From assembly GCA_035726825.1 (NCBI GenBank), contig JALNTX010000006.1:62001-126000 (forward strand): a stretch of DNA of 64,000 nucleotides, given 5' to 3'. The DNA is from Pseudocitrobacter sp913778145 (GTDB lineage Bacteria > Pseudomonadota > Gammaproteobacteria > Enterobacterales > Enterobacteriaceae). Below the pieces are notes generated by a model. The model had not been told where the DNA came from and ran no database searches. It worked only from the letters and a program-made list of their open reading frames with translations. The translations under genes were made by a program, and so were the position numbers. This document shows positions 26,172 through 33,848 of this stretch, piece after piece. Position 1 is the first letter of the stretch. Every line of letters begins with the position of its first letter.

Positions 26172-26995
26172 CGCAGCAGCAATGAGAGTTCTGTCGCGGC
26201 TTTTTGTAGCTCCGGCAGAATTCGCGTCAATAATTCATCAGCCGACACCTGGCCTGCGTGCACGCCAACGTTCAGTGCCGCTTCAACCTGACCGTGCGGG
26301 TTAAACAACGGCACTGCCAGCGAACGCAGGCCCATCTCCAGCTCCTGATCGTTTAATGCATAGCCCTGCTGGCGCACCTGCCTTAGCTCCGTTTTCAACT
26401 TACTTACCGATGATATCGTTTGTGGCGTGTAGCGAATCATGGTGATTCGCGCCAGCATGTCATTGAGTTTCTCTTCGGGCTGATAGCTAAGCAGCACACG
26501 GCCCATCGACGTAGACCAGGCGGGCAGGCGGCTGCCGATATCCAGATCAATAGTCATAATGCGTGAACTCGATGCCCTGGCGATATACAGGATATCGTCG
26601 CCGTCAAGCGTAGCAATGGAGCACGATTCATTGAGCATATCGCTCAGGTGTTTCAGCACCGGCTGTGCTGAACGCGCCAGCGGCGTTGACGCCAGCCAGG
26701 CGTGGCCGAGCGACAAAATTCGCGGCCGCAGCTGAAAATTTTTGCCATCTTCCGCATAGACAAACCCCAGCTTACCCAGCGTATACAAACAACGGCGAAC
26801 TGCAGCGCGCGGAATGCCGGTTTTCTGGCTAATCTGAGAAATGGACATCAAACGTCGCTGCGGGGTAAAGGCCTGAATCACTTCCAGCCCGCGCGCCAGC
26901 GACGCCATAAAATTGGGATCGCCCTTAAACGGATCGCTATCGCCCGTCAGAATATCGTCTGGATGTTTCTCCATTTTTCTCTCCGTATTTGCCAT
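26168..26995 (-). CDS. pcaR: IclR-family regulator PcaR
   Basis: 275 residues. An N-terminal winged helix (about 28-90, FMASLARGLEVIQAF then MSISQISQKTGIPRAAVRRC) is followed by the IclR effector domain. PcaR activates beta-ketoadipate genes in response to beta-ketoadipate. It is divergent from pcaIJFBDC with 146 bp between, holding repeated 15-bp sites. Related PobR/CatR-type IclR regulators are similar; the context favours PcaR. Confidence 0.9.
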   Translation of the reverse strand: MANTERKMEKHPDDILTGDSDPFKGDPNFMASLARGLEVIQAFTPQRRLMSISQISQKTGIPRAAVRRCLYTLGKLGFVYAEDGKNFQLRPRILSLGHAWLASTPLARSAQPVLKHLSDMLNESCSIATLDGDDILYIARASSSRIMTIDLDIGSRLPAWSTSMGRVLLSYQPEEKLNDMLARITMIRYTPQTISSVSKLKTELRQVRQQGYALNDQELEMGLRSLAVPLFNPHGQVEAALNVGVHAGQVSADELLTRILPELQKAATELSLLLR

Positions 26996-27026
26996 CGATC
27001 ACATTCTTTCGCTAAAGATACATGAT

Positions 27027-27125
27027 GTTCGATTATCGCACCATATTTCGATTATCGCCCTTGACCAGCATCGTTAACCGGGTCACATTTTGTTCGAACA
27101 ACGAATAAAAGTGCGATAACCGCAC
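27027..27125. promoter_or_regulatory. PcaR-type operator array
   Basis: Two direct 15-mers, gttcgattatcgcac (27027-27041) and tttcgattatcgccc (27046-27060), have a 19-bp period. An inverted copy, gtgcgataaccgcac (27111-27125), lies near the pcaI start. They match the GTTCGATAATCGCAC-type PcaR sites described in Pseudomonas. A palindromic gttcgaac is at 27092-27099. Activation of pcaI and autoregulation of pcaR are inferred. Confidence 0.7.
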
Positions 27126-27141
27126 ATCAAGGAGCAACCTG

Positions 27142-27831
27142 ATGATTGATAAAAGTGTATCGACACTGATCGATGCCGTGGCGGGGATCCCCGATGGGGC
27201 AACCATTATGATTGGCGGCTTTGGCCCCGCCGGACAACCGACTTACCTGATAGATGCGCTGATAGAACAGGGCGCGCGCGACCTGACCATCATCAACAAC
27301 AATGCAGGCAACGGTGAAATTGGCCTGGCGGCGCTGCTCAAAGCGGGCCGCGTGCGCAAAATGATCTGCTCATTCCCGCGTCAGGTCGACTCGCAGATTT
27401 TTGACGACCTCTATCGCCGGGGCAAAGTTGAACTGGAACTGGTACCGCAAGGCAACCTGGCGGCGCGCATTCAGGCGGCAGGTTCCGGGCTGGGCGCGGT
27501 GTTTACACCAACTGGCTACGGTACCCCCCTGGCCGAAGGCAAAGAAACACGCGAAATCGAGGGGCGTCACTACGTGCTGGAATATCCGATCAAAGCGGAT
27601 TACGCGCTGATTAAAGCTCACCAGGCGGATCGTTGGGGTAACCTGGTGTATCGCAAAGCGGCGCGTAATTTCGGGCCGATTATGGCAACAGCGGCAAAAA
27701 CCACCGTAGTGGAAGTGTCAAATCTGGTCTCGCTCGGTGAACTGGACCCGGAAAACATTATCACCCCAGGGATTTTTGTTCAGCGCGTCTTCTCGCTGGA
27801 AAATCTCACAGAACACGCGCTGCGCGCATAA
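27142..27831 (+). CDS. pcaI: 3-oxoadipate CoA-transferase subunit A
   Basis: 229 residues of the family I CoA-transferase alpha subunit, with the N-terminal GGFGPAGQPTYLIDAL glycine loop. With PcaJ it moves CoA from succinyl-CoA to beta-ketoadipate. The start follows a strong ribosome site (aaggagcaacctg). First gene of the pca operon; pcaJ begins 10 bases after its stop. Confidence 0.94.
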   Translation: MIDKSVSTLIDAVAGIPDGATIMIGGFGPAGQPTYLIDALIEQGARDLTIINNNAGNGEIGLAALLKAGRVRKMICSFPRQVDSQIFDDLYRRGKVELELVPQGNLAARIQAAGSGLGAVFTPTGYGTPLAEGKETREIEGRHYVLEYPIKADYALIKAHQADRWGNLVYRKAARNFGPIMATAAKTTVVEVSNLVSLGELDPENIITPGIFVQRVFSLENLTEHALRA

Positions 27832-27841
27832 GGAGCCTTCA

Positions 27842-28498
27842 ATGCAAAAATTGTCTCGTGACGACATGGCAAAACGCGTCGCTCAGGATATCCCGGAAGG
27901 GGCCTATGTGAACCTGGGGATTGGCCTGCCAACGCGTATCGCCAACTATCTGCCAGCCGATAAAGAGATATTCCTGCACAGCGAAAATGGCCTGCTGGGC
28001 ATGGGGCCAAAACCGCAGCCGGGTGAAGAAGATCCTGAGCTGATTAACGCGGGCAAAGAATACGTCACGCTTTTACAGGGCGGCTGCTTTTTCCATCACG
28101 GCGATTCGTTTGCCATGATGCGCGGCGGCCACCTGGATATCTGCGTACTGGGCGCGTATCAGGTTTCCGCAAGCGGAGATCTCGCCAACTGGAGCACTGG
28201 CGCACCGGATGCCATTCCCGCGGTCGGTGGCGCGATGGATCTGGCTATCGGCGCGCGGCAGGTCTTCGTCATGATGGACCACCTCACGCGCGAGGGTGAG
28301 TGCAAGCTGGTACAGCACTGCACTTATCCGCTGACCGGCGTAGGCTGCGTTAGCCGTATTTATACCGACCTCGCGGTCATTGATATCACCGCAAAAGGCC
28401 CGGTGGTGCGCGAAATTTTCAATGACCTCTCTTTTGACGAGCTACAGCGCGTCACCCCGGTCAAACTGATCAACGAACAAGTGGCGGAAACCGCGTAA
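27842..28498 (+). CDS. pcaJ: 3-oxoadipate CoA-transferase subunit B
   Basis: 218 residues from the ATG at 27842 after aaggagccttca; the open frame extends upstream into pcaI but that part is a shadow. The catalytic glutamate is Glu48 in LHSENGLLGMG, and GGAMDLAIGARQVFVMM follows. It partners PcaI. Six bases separate it from pcaF. Confidence 0.94.
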   Translation: MQKLSRDDMAKRVAQDIPEGAYVNLGIGLPTRIANYLPADKEIFLHSENGLLGMGPKPQPGEEDPELINAGKEYVTLLQGGCFFHHGDSFAMMRGGHLDICVLGAYQVSASGDLANWSTGAPDAIPAVGGAMDLAIGARQVFVMMDHLTREGECKLVQHCTYPLTGVGCVSRIYTDLAVIDITAKGPVVREIFNDLSFDELQRVTPVKLINEQVAETA

Positions 28499-28504
28499 GG
28501 AACT

Positions 28505-29710
28505 ATGATGAATCAAGCATTTATCTGTGATGCGGTGCGTACACCGTTTGGCCGTTTTGGCGGTACGTTATCCAGCGTTCGCGCGGACGATCTCGGCGCG
28601 CTGCCGCTTAAAGCACTGCTGGAACGCAACCGTGGCCTCGATCCGGCGCGCATCGACGATGTGATTTACGGCTGTGCGAACCAGGCAGGGGAAGATAACC
28701 GCAACGTGGCGCGGATGGCGCTGCTGCTGGCGGGTTATCCGGAAACGGTACCGGGCAGCACCGTCAACCGTCTGTGTGGTTCAAGTCTCGATGCCATCGG
28801 AGTGGCAGCGCGCGCCATTAAAAGCGGTGAAACACAGTTAATGATTGCGGGCGGCGTAGAAAGTATGTCGCGTGCGCCGTTCGTTATGGGCAAGGCGGAA
28901 AGTGCGTTTAGCCGCAGCATGAAAATGGAAGATACCACTATCGGCTGGCGTTTCATCAATGCGCAGATGAAAGCGCTTTACGGCGTCGATTCGATGCCGG
29001 AAACCGCAGAGAACGTGGCGATGGAGTTCGGCATTTCGCGTGCCGACCAGGATGCTTTCGCGTTACGCAGCCAGATGCGCACTGCTCAGGCGCAGGCCAA
29101 CGGGATCTTTACCGACGAACTGATTCCGGTTTCCATCCCGCAGCGTAAAGGCGATCCGCTAAGTTTCACCCAGGATGAGCACCCGCGCAGCACCTCCCTT
29201 GACGTACTGGCGAAACTGAAAGCCGTGGTTCGCGCGGACGGGACAGTGACGGCGGGAAATGCCTCCGGGGTGAATGACGGAGCCTGTGCACTGCTGCTGG
29301 CAAGCGAGCAGGCGCTGGCACAGAACGATTTACAGCCGCTGGCACGCGTGGTTGGCGTGGCAACCGCGGGCGTCGCGCCGCGTATCATGGGCTTTGGCCC
29401 GGCGCCGGCGGTGCGCAAAGTTCTGGCACAAACCGGGTTAACGCTTGGTCAGATGGATGTGATAGAACTGAATGAAGCTTTCGCCGCTCAGGCACTGGCG
29501 GTGCTGCGCGATCTGGGCTTGCCGGACGATGCGGCGCACGTTAACCCGCACGGCGGCGCGATCGCGCTGGGTCATCCGCTGGGCGCATCCGGCGGTCGTC
29601 TGGCGATGACTGCTGCGTATCAGCTGCGCCGTACCGGCGGGCGTTACGCGCTGTGCACCATGTGTATTGGTGTGGGTCAGGGGATTGCGCTGATTATTGA
29701 ACGCGTTTAA
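28505..29710 (+). CDS. pcaF: 3-oxoadipyl-CoA thiolase
   Basis: 401 residues (400 if the second ATG is used; aagga fits the first). Cleaves beta-ketoadipyl-CoA with CoA to succinyl-CoA and acetyl-CoA. Thiolase motifs: nucleophilic Cys91 in NRLCGSSLDA, NPHGGAIALGHPLGASG with the catalytic His, and the C-terminal Cys in CTMCIGVGQG. Last step of the beta-ketoadipate pathway. Confidence 0.95.
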   Translation: MMNQAFICDAVRTPFGRFGGTLSSVRADDLGALPLKALLERNRGLDPARIDDVIYGCANQAGEDNRNVARMALLLAGYPETVPGSTVNRLCGSSLDAIGVAARAIKSGETQLMIAGGVESMSRAPFVMGKAESAFSRSMKMEDTTIGWRFINAQMKALYGVDSMPETAENVAMEFGISRADQDAFALRSQMRTAQAQANGIFTDELIPVSIPQRKGDPLSFTQDEHPRSTSLDVLAKLKAVVRADGTVTAGNASGVNDGACALLLASEQALAQNDLQPLARVVGVATAGVAPRIMGFGPAPAVRKVLAQTGLTLGQMDVIELNEAFAAQALAVLRDLGLPDDAAHVNPHGGAIALGHPLGASGGRLAMTAAYQLRRTGGRYALCTMCIGVGQGIALIIERV

Positions 29711-29719
29711 GGAGCAGGA

Positions 29720-31084
29720 ATGAGTTTGTTAACCCCGTTGTTGCGCTCAGGCGCGCTAACGCCTCTTTTCAGCGATGAACAGGTGGTGCAGGGGATGCTG
29801 GAGTTTGAGGCCGCGTTAGCGCGGGCTCAGGCCCACTGCGGGGTGATACCGGCTTCCGCCGTTGCGCCTATCGCCAATGCCTGCCAGTTCCACAACATCG
29901 ACTTTCCGGCGCTGGCAGCTGCCGCTGCCAATGCCGGGAATCTGGCCATTCCCCTGGTTAAACAGCTTACTCAAGTAGTGAAGGCGCAGGATGCCGATGC
30001 TGCCCGCTACGTACACTGGGGCGCAACCAGCCAGGATGCCATTGATACCGGGCTGGTGCTGCAATTACGCGCTGCGTTAACGCAAACCGACCGCGATCTC
30101 GCGGCGCTTACCGCCATTCTGGCGCAGCAGGTCGAGCGCCATCACGCCACAATTATGCCGGGGCGCACCTGGATGCAGCACGCCCTGCCCATCACCTTTA
30201 GCCTTAAGCTCGCCGGCACGTTAGATGCACTGCTGCGCTGGCAGGAACGGTTAATCCAGCTTCGTCCACGCGTGCTGGTGCTACAGTTTGGCGGCGCGGC
30301 AGGCACGCTGGCGTCGCTGAAAACGGCAGGGCCGCAGGTAAGCGACACGCTGGCGAAAACGCTGGATCTGGCGCTTGCAGACACGCCGTGGCATAGCCAG
30401 CGCGACAGGCTGCTGGAAGTCGGCGCATGGTATGCCGGGCTTTGCGGCACGCTGGCAAAATTCGCTAACGATTTCTCTTTACTCATGCAGACCGAAGTGG
30501 CTGAAGTCAGTGAGCCGATTGCCGAAGGGCGTGGAGGCTCATCGGCGATGCCGCATAAACGCAACCCGGTAAGCTGCGCGTCGATTCTGACCTCAGCACA
30601 GCGCACGCCAGGGCTTATGGCGACGCTCTTTGCAAGCCAGATTCAACAGCACGAACGCGCACTCGGCGGCTGGCAAGCAGAGTGGGAAGTGCTTCCCGAA
30701 CTCATTTCGTTAGTGGGCGGGGTCATGGCGCAAAGCGACTATCTCCTGCGCGGGATGCAGGTCAATGCCGACAAAATGCGCGCTGATCTTGAGATCACCC
30801 ACGGCCTGATTATGGCGGAAGCCGTCACGCTGGCGCTGGCGGAATTTATCGGTAAAGCCGATGCGCATCATCTTATCGAAAAGCACTGTCATCAGGCCAT
30901 CGATCAGCATCGCCCGTTGCTTGAGTTTCTGCAGAAAGATCCTCTCATTAGCCAATACCTCTCTGCGTCGACGCTGGCGCATCTGCTTGACCCGGCCACT
31001 GCGCTGGGCAGCAGTGACCATTTTGTGCGCCAGGTGCTGGCGCGTTACAAGGAGCAGTGTCATGAACATTCACTACCAGATTGA
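29720..31084 (+). CDS. pcaB: 3-carboxy-cis,cis-muconate cycloisomerase
   Basis: 454 residues of the fumarase/aspartase superfamily, with the signature GGSSAMPHKRNP at about residue 273. It cyclises beta-carboxymuconate, the ring-cleavage product of protocatechuate, to gamma-carboxymuconolactone. The ribosome site is aaggagcagga. Its 3' end overlaps pcaD by 23 bp, suggesting translational coupling. Confidence 0.94.
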   Translation: MSLLTPLLRSGALTPLFSDEQVVQGMLEFEAALARAQAHCGVIPASAVAPIANACQFHNIDFPALAAAAANAGNLAIPLVKQLTQVVKAQDADAARYVHWGATSQDAIDTGLVLQLRAALTQTDRDLAALTAILAQQVERHHATIMPGRTWMQHALPITFSLKLAGTLDALLRWQERLIQLRPRVLVLQFGGAAGTLASLKTAGPQVSDTLAKTLDLALADTPWHSQRDRLLEVGAWYAGLCGTLAKFANDFSLLMQTEVAEVSEPIAEGRGGSSAMPHKRNPVSCASILTSAQRTPGLMATLFASQIQQHERALGGWQAEWEVLPELISLVGGVMAQSDYLLRGMQVNADKMRADLEITHGLIMAEAVTLALAEFIGKADAHHLIEKHCHQAIDQHRPLLEFLQKDPLISQYLSASTLAHLLDPATALGSSDHFVRQVLARYKEQCHEHSLPD

Positions 31085-31826
31085 CGGGCCACAAGACGCG
31101 CCTGTGATTGTCCTTTCCAACTCTCTTGGCACATCGCTTTCCATGTGGGAACCGCAGCTTGGCACACTAACACAACAGTTTCGCGTGCTGCGTTACGATA
31201 CGCACGGTCATGGTCAGACAACCAAGCGCGGTAAGGTGACGCTCGCGCAGTTGGGTGAGGATGTGATATCACTGCTCGATCATCTCAATATCGCGAAAGC
31301 CCATTTTTGCGGTATCTCGATGGGCGGCCTGACGGGCATCTGGCTGGCGCGTTTTGCGCCGGAGCGTTTTATTTCGATTACCGTAGCGAATACGGCCGCG
31401 AAGATTGGCGAACAGTCAGCCTGGCTTTCGCGTGCGCGTACGGTGCGGGAAGAGGGCATGGATGTGGTGGCCGCGGGTTCAGCAGACCGCTGGTTTACCC
31501 GCGCTTTCCGTCAACATGAACCTGAAACAGTCGAGCAACTGGTGCACCAGCTCGCCCGTTCGGAAGCTGAAGGTTACGCCGAATGTTGTGAAGCGCTGGC
31601 TGCCGCTGATTTACGCGGTGAAGTCGCCGGGATTCGCTTACCAATGCAAATTATCGCCGGCGAGCACGACCCGGTGACCACCGTGGCCGATGCAGATTTT
31701 CTGCATCAGCACATTTCTGACTCACTGCTCACTACGCTTGCGGCGTCTCATCTTTCTAATGTTGAAGCGGCGGCAGCATTCACTGAAGCCCTGGTGACAT
31801 TTGTTCGGGGGCAGAATGGACGATAA
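31062..31826 (+). CDS. pcaD: 3-oxoadipate enol-lactonase
   Basis: 254 residues from the ATG at 31062; the earlier open part of the frame lies in pcaB and is spurious. Alpha/beta hydrolase with the LSNSLGTSLSMW oxyanion region, nucleophile Ser86 in FCGISMGGLTG, an acidic residue in AGEHDPVT and His in ASHLSNVEAA. It opens the enol-lactone to beta-ketoadipate. It overlaps pcaC by 11 bp; in some bacteria the two are fused as pcaL. Confidence 0.93.
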   Translation: MNIHYQIDGPQDAPVIVLSNSLGTSLSMWEPQLGTLTQQFRVLRYDTHGHGQTTKRGKVTLAQLGEDVISLLDHLNIAKAHFCGISMGGLTGIWLARFAPERFISITVANTAAKIGEQSAWLSRARTVREEGMDVVAAGSADRWFTRAFRQHEPETVEQLVHQLARSEAEGYAECCEALAAADLRGEVAGIRLPMQIIAGEHDPVTTVADADFLHQHISDSLLTTLAASHLSNVEAAAAFTEALVTFVRGQNGR

Positions 31827-32205
31827 ATCACGTTATGAGCAAGGGATGAACGTGCGCCGCAAGGTGCTGGGCGATGCCCACGTGAACCGTACGCTGGATA
31901 ACCTCAAACCGCTAAACAGCGAGTTCCAGGACTTTATCACCCGTTATGCATGGGGTGAAACCTGGACGAGACCTGGGCTGGATCACCACACGCGCAGTAT
32001 GATAACCATCGCTATGCTGATTGCGCTTAACCGGGAGGCCGAACTCAAAATGCACCTTCGTGCCGCCTTCAACAACGGCGTGACGCGTGATGAGCTTAAG
32101 GAGCTGATTATGCATTCAGCCCTCTATTGCGGCCTGCCAGCGGCTAACGCCACCATGCATCTGGCTCAGCAAGTATTTGATGAACTTGACGCGCAGGCAC
32201 GGTAA
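31816..32205 (+). CDS. pcaC: 4-carboxymuconolactone decarboxylase
   Basis: 129 residues from the ATG at 31816, preceded by cgggggcaga; the TTG at 31801 is less likely. Carboxymuconolactone decarboxylase family, with HHTRSMITIAMLIAL and a C-terminal HSALYCGLPAAN. It converts gamma-carboxymuconolactone to the enol-lactone used by PcaD. Last gene of the pca operon. Confidence 0.93.
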   Translation: MDDKSRYEQGMNVRRKVLGDAHVNRTLDNLKPLNSEFQDFITRYAWGETWTRPGLDHHTRSMITIAMLIALNREAELKMHLRAAFNNGVTRDELKELIMHSALYCGLPAANATMHLAQQVFDELDAQAR

Positions 32206-32219
32206 TCGGGCGTAAAAAA

Positions 32220-32239
32220 GCCAGCCCGTAGGGGCTGGC
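32220..32239 (-). terminator. Hairpin terminator oriented leftwards, downstream of pcaC
   Basis: gccagccc-gtag-gggctggc, an 8-bp stem. Read leftwards it is followed by six T (ttttttacg), so it best fits the leftward small gene at 32258-32452. Rightwards there is no T-run, but the stem may still stabilise the pca mRNA end. Confidence 0.75.
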
Positions 32240-32257
32240 ATTATCATGGCGTAGTGG

Positions 32258-32452
32258 TTATTCCCTGTTATCGCAGTGCGACCGATGGTGCGCCGTGGCG
32301 TTTTCACCATCAGTGGCGATGGTCAGATAATGGTCCGCGACCCCCGCTATCACAATCAATAGCAGTAATACTATTGTTGCAGCTTTTAACCGCCTCCTTT
32401 CCCTGATTCGGCGTTGATGTGTCGCGTTAATAACCGGTTCCACCTGGCGCAT
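32258..32452 (-). CDS. Small single-span membrane protein, unknown
   Basis: 64 residues from the ATG at 32452 (MRQVEPVINATHQRRIRERR). A strongly basic N-terminal third precedes one hydrophobic helix (AATIVLLLLIVIAGVADHYL), then a His-rich, acidic tail. By the positive-inside rule the N-terminus is cytoplasmic. A leftward terminator lies 19 bases beyond the stop, which supports expression. The ribosome region lies inside a perfect palindrome. I recognise no family. Confidence 0.5.
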   Translation of the reverse strand: MRQVEPVINATHQRRIRERRRLKAATIVLLLLIVIAGVADHYLTIATDGENATAHHRSHCDNRE

Positions 32453-32471
32453 GTGGAGCAATGCTCCACAG
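32453..32471. repeat. Perfect 19-bp palindrome at the start of the small membrane gene
   Basis: tgtggagca-a-tgctccaca is perfectly self-complementary with a 1-bp centre. It abuts the ATG at 32452 and contains the only likely ribosome binding motif (ggag). It could be an operator or an RNA hairpin that hides the ribosome site. Confidence 0.6.
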
Positions 32472-32765
32472 GTTGGTGGATAACCGAGTGCTCATGCTAA
32501 TCATTACTTATTTAAACCCAGTTCGTAACGCGATGGTGCAGGTTTGCTCTTCGGCAATTCATTAATTCTGTGAATGTTCCACGAAAGCTGCCGCGATGTC
32601 CATATTTAGCTTAAGTATCATTCCCGCTAATCTTTCCTCGGCGTGACTTACCGGGCACTTTTCCTGGTTTTTGGCCGTGACACGGTTTTGTGATCGCTCA
32701 GGAGTTGCCTTTAAAAGGAATTACGCATAGTACGCGCGACATTCAGCATGGAGGCACGAACGAGA

Positions 32766-32939
32766 ATGACAGTATTTGAGAAAATGATGGTGGCGTACCT
32801 GGTGATTGGCGTCATCAGTGGTCTTATCACCGCGTACATGGCCCGTGACAAACCGAAGATTCGTATTCTTTGTGCGCTGCTTATCGGCGCAACCTGGCCG
32901 CTAAGCTTCCCCGTGGCACTGCTGTTTTCATTTTTTTGA
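32766..32939 (+). CDS. OrtT/GhoT-family small membrane toxin, copy 1
   Basis: 57 residues (MTVFEKMMVAYLVIGVISGL...), ending in the family signature LIGATWPLSFPVALLFSFF. GhoT and OrtT of E. coli are both 57-residue, two-span inner membrane proteins that depolarise the membrane; both end in a very similar W-P-[ML]-S-x-P-V-A-L sequence. No GhoS-like antitoxin gene is adjacent, as for orphan OrtT. A ggaggcacgaacgaga ribosome region precedes the ATG. Homology is confident, toxicity is inferred. Confidence 0.8.
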   Translation: MTVFEKMMVAYLVIGVISGLITAYMARDKPKIRILCALLIGATWPLSFPVALLFSFF

Positions 32940-32973
32940 GCCTGAACCGCTGTTTTGACATATCAGGAACAAC

Positions 32974-33252
32974 GTGCGAGGATCCGCGCCGTTATTCATC
33001 ATGGTATTCAAATTGGTTATGAGTAAGACGGTATTATGCGCCATCGCATTGATGGCAGTTATAGGTGTCGGCACGCATGTTTCGGCTAATCGCGCGATAG
33101 AATGCACTCAGCAGGGTGGCGCAGAAGCAGCTTGTGTGGCGTCAGTCTGGGATACGGAAAAGGTCAACCCACTTCCGCAATACAACCCGGATAATGGCGC
33201 GCTGGAACCAGCGACCAAAACGGTATATAACGCCGCTTTTTCAAGGCGTTAA
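32974..33252 (+). CDS. Small exported protein, unknown
   Basis: Up to 92 residues from a GTG at 32974 after caggaacaac; alternative ATG starts are 33001 and 33019. Whichever is used, a hydrophobic signal sequence (SKTVLCAIALMAVIGVGTHV then SANRA) is followed by a short mature part with two cysteines (ECTQQGGAEAAC) that may pair in the periplasm, and a proline/asparagine-rich tail. It lies 34 bp after the OrtT-like gene, possibly in one transcript, and is followed by a strong terminator. I do not recognise it. Confidence 0.6.
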   Translation: MRGSAPLFIMVFKLVMSKTVLCAIALMAVIGVGTHVSANRAIECTQQGGAEAACVASVWDTEKVNPLPQYNPDNGALEPATKTVYNAAFSRR

Positions 33253-33256
33253 AAGC

Positions 33257-33296
33257 AAAAATCAAAAGCAGACAGCGCGCTGCTTTTGATTTTTTT
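33257..33296. terminator. Bidirectional terminator
   Basis: atcaaaagcag / ctgcttttgat, an 11-bp stem with an acagcgcg loop and A-run/T-run flanks on both sides. It ends the exported-protein gene rightwards and yncL leftwards. Confidence 0.9.
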
Positions 33297-33305
33297 AGCT
33301 AAACC

Positions 33306-33401
33306 CTAAGACAACCAGCTAAAGCGAGCGAGTAGCAGCGAAGCCAGACCTACCGCCGCGACGACATTAATCAAAACCACGGTTTTGCTTGAAACGTCCA
33401 T
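33306..33401 (-). CDS. yncL: Small membrane protein YncL
   Basis: A 31-residue frame, MDVSSKTVVLINVVAAVGLA then SLLLARFSWLS, with an aaagggcacaata leader. It closely resembles E. coli YncL as I remember it (31 residues beginning MNVSSRTVVLIN and ending in a similar aromatic tail). It has one transmembrane helix and unknown function; E. coli YncL is a stress-responsive small membrane protein. Its stop lies 9 bases from the shared terminator. Confidence 0.75.
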   Translation of the reverse strand: MDVSSKTVVLINVVAAVGLASLLLARFSWLS

Positions 33402-33602
33402 TATTGTGCCCTTTATGAGTTAACCAGAGGATTTATAGTCCGCATTTATCAGTTACGCAATACTATTAAATGGTGGTAATGAATATTTAGCGGCTGACCA
33501 AACGGGAGATACCCCGTCCGTACTCCGTTAGTCGAACTTGATCTACATCAAAAAAAATAGCATATTGCGCGCGGTTGTTAATTTATTATGCGGGCAATTT
33601 GG

Positions 33603-33776
33603 ATGACGCTGTACCAGAATATGCTGATTTTTTACGCCGTGATGGCGACTCTCTGTGCTTTTATCACCTGGTTCCTGACGAAAGAAACCCCCACTGTTCG
33701 CCTGATGGCAACGGTACTGATTGGCGCGACCTGGCCGTTCAGCTTCCCCGTTGCTCTGATGCTCTCACTGTTCTGA
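33603..33776 (+). CDS. OrtT/GhoT-family small membrane toxin, copy 2
   Basis: 57 residues (MTLYQNMLIFYAVMATLCAF...), ending LIGATWPFSFPVALMLSLF. It is closer to E. coli OrtT than copy 1: the N-terminal xLYQxMLxFYAVMA pattern is shared. OrtT is an orphan membrane-damaging toxin that helps growth reduction under stringent stress. Two in-frame ATGs exist (33588, 33603); family length favours 33603. It sits 660 bp from the stop of copy 1 and its ribosome site is weak. Confidence 0.82.
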   Translation: MTLYQNMLIFYAVMATLCAFITWFLTKETPTVRLMATVLIGATWPFSFPVALMLSLF

Positions 33777-33848
33777 TTCCGGACAACTTGCTGGTAATCT
33801 GATGCCTGATACTGTATAAAAACACAGTCATTCATCAGGAGGTTACCC

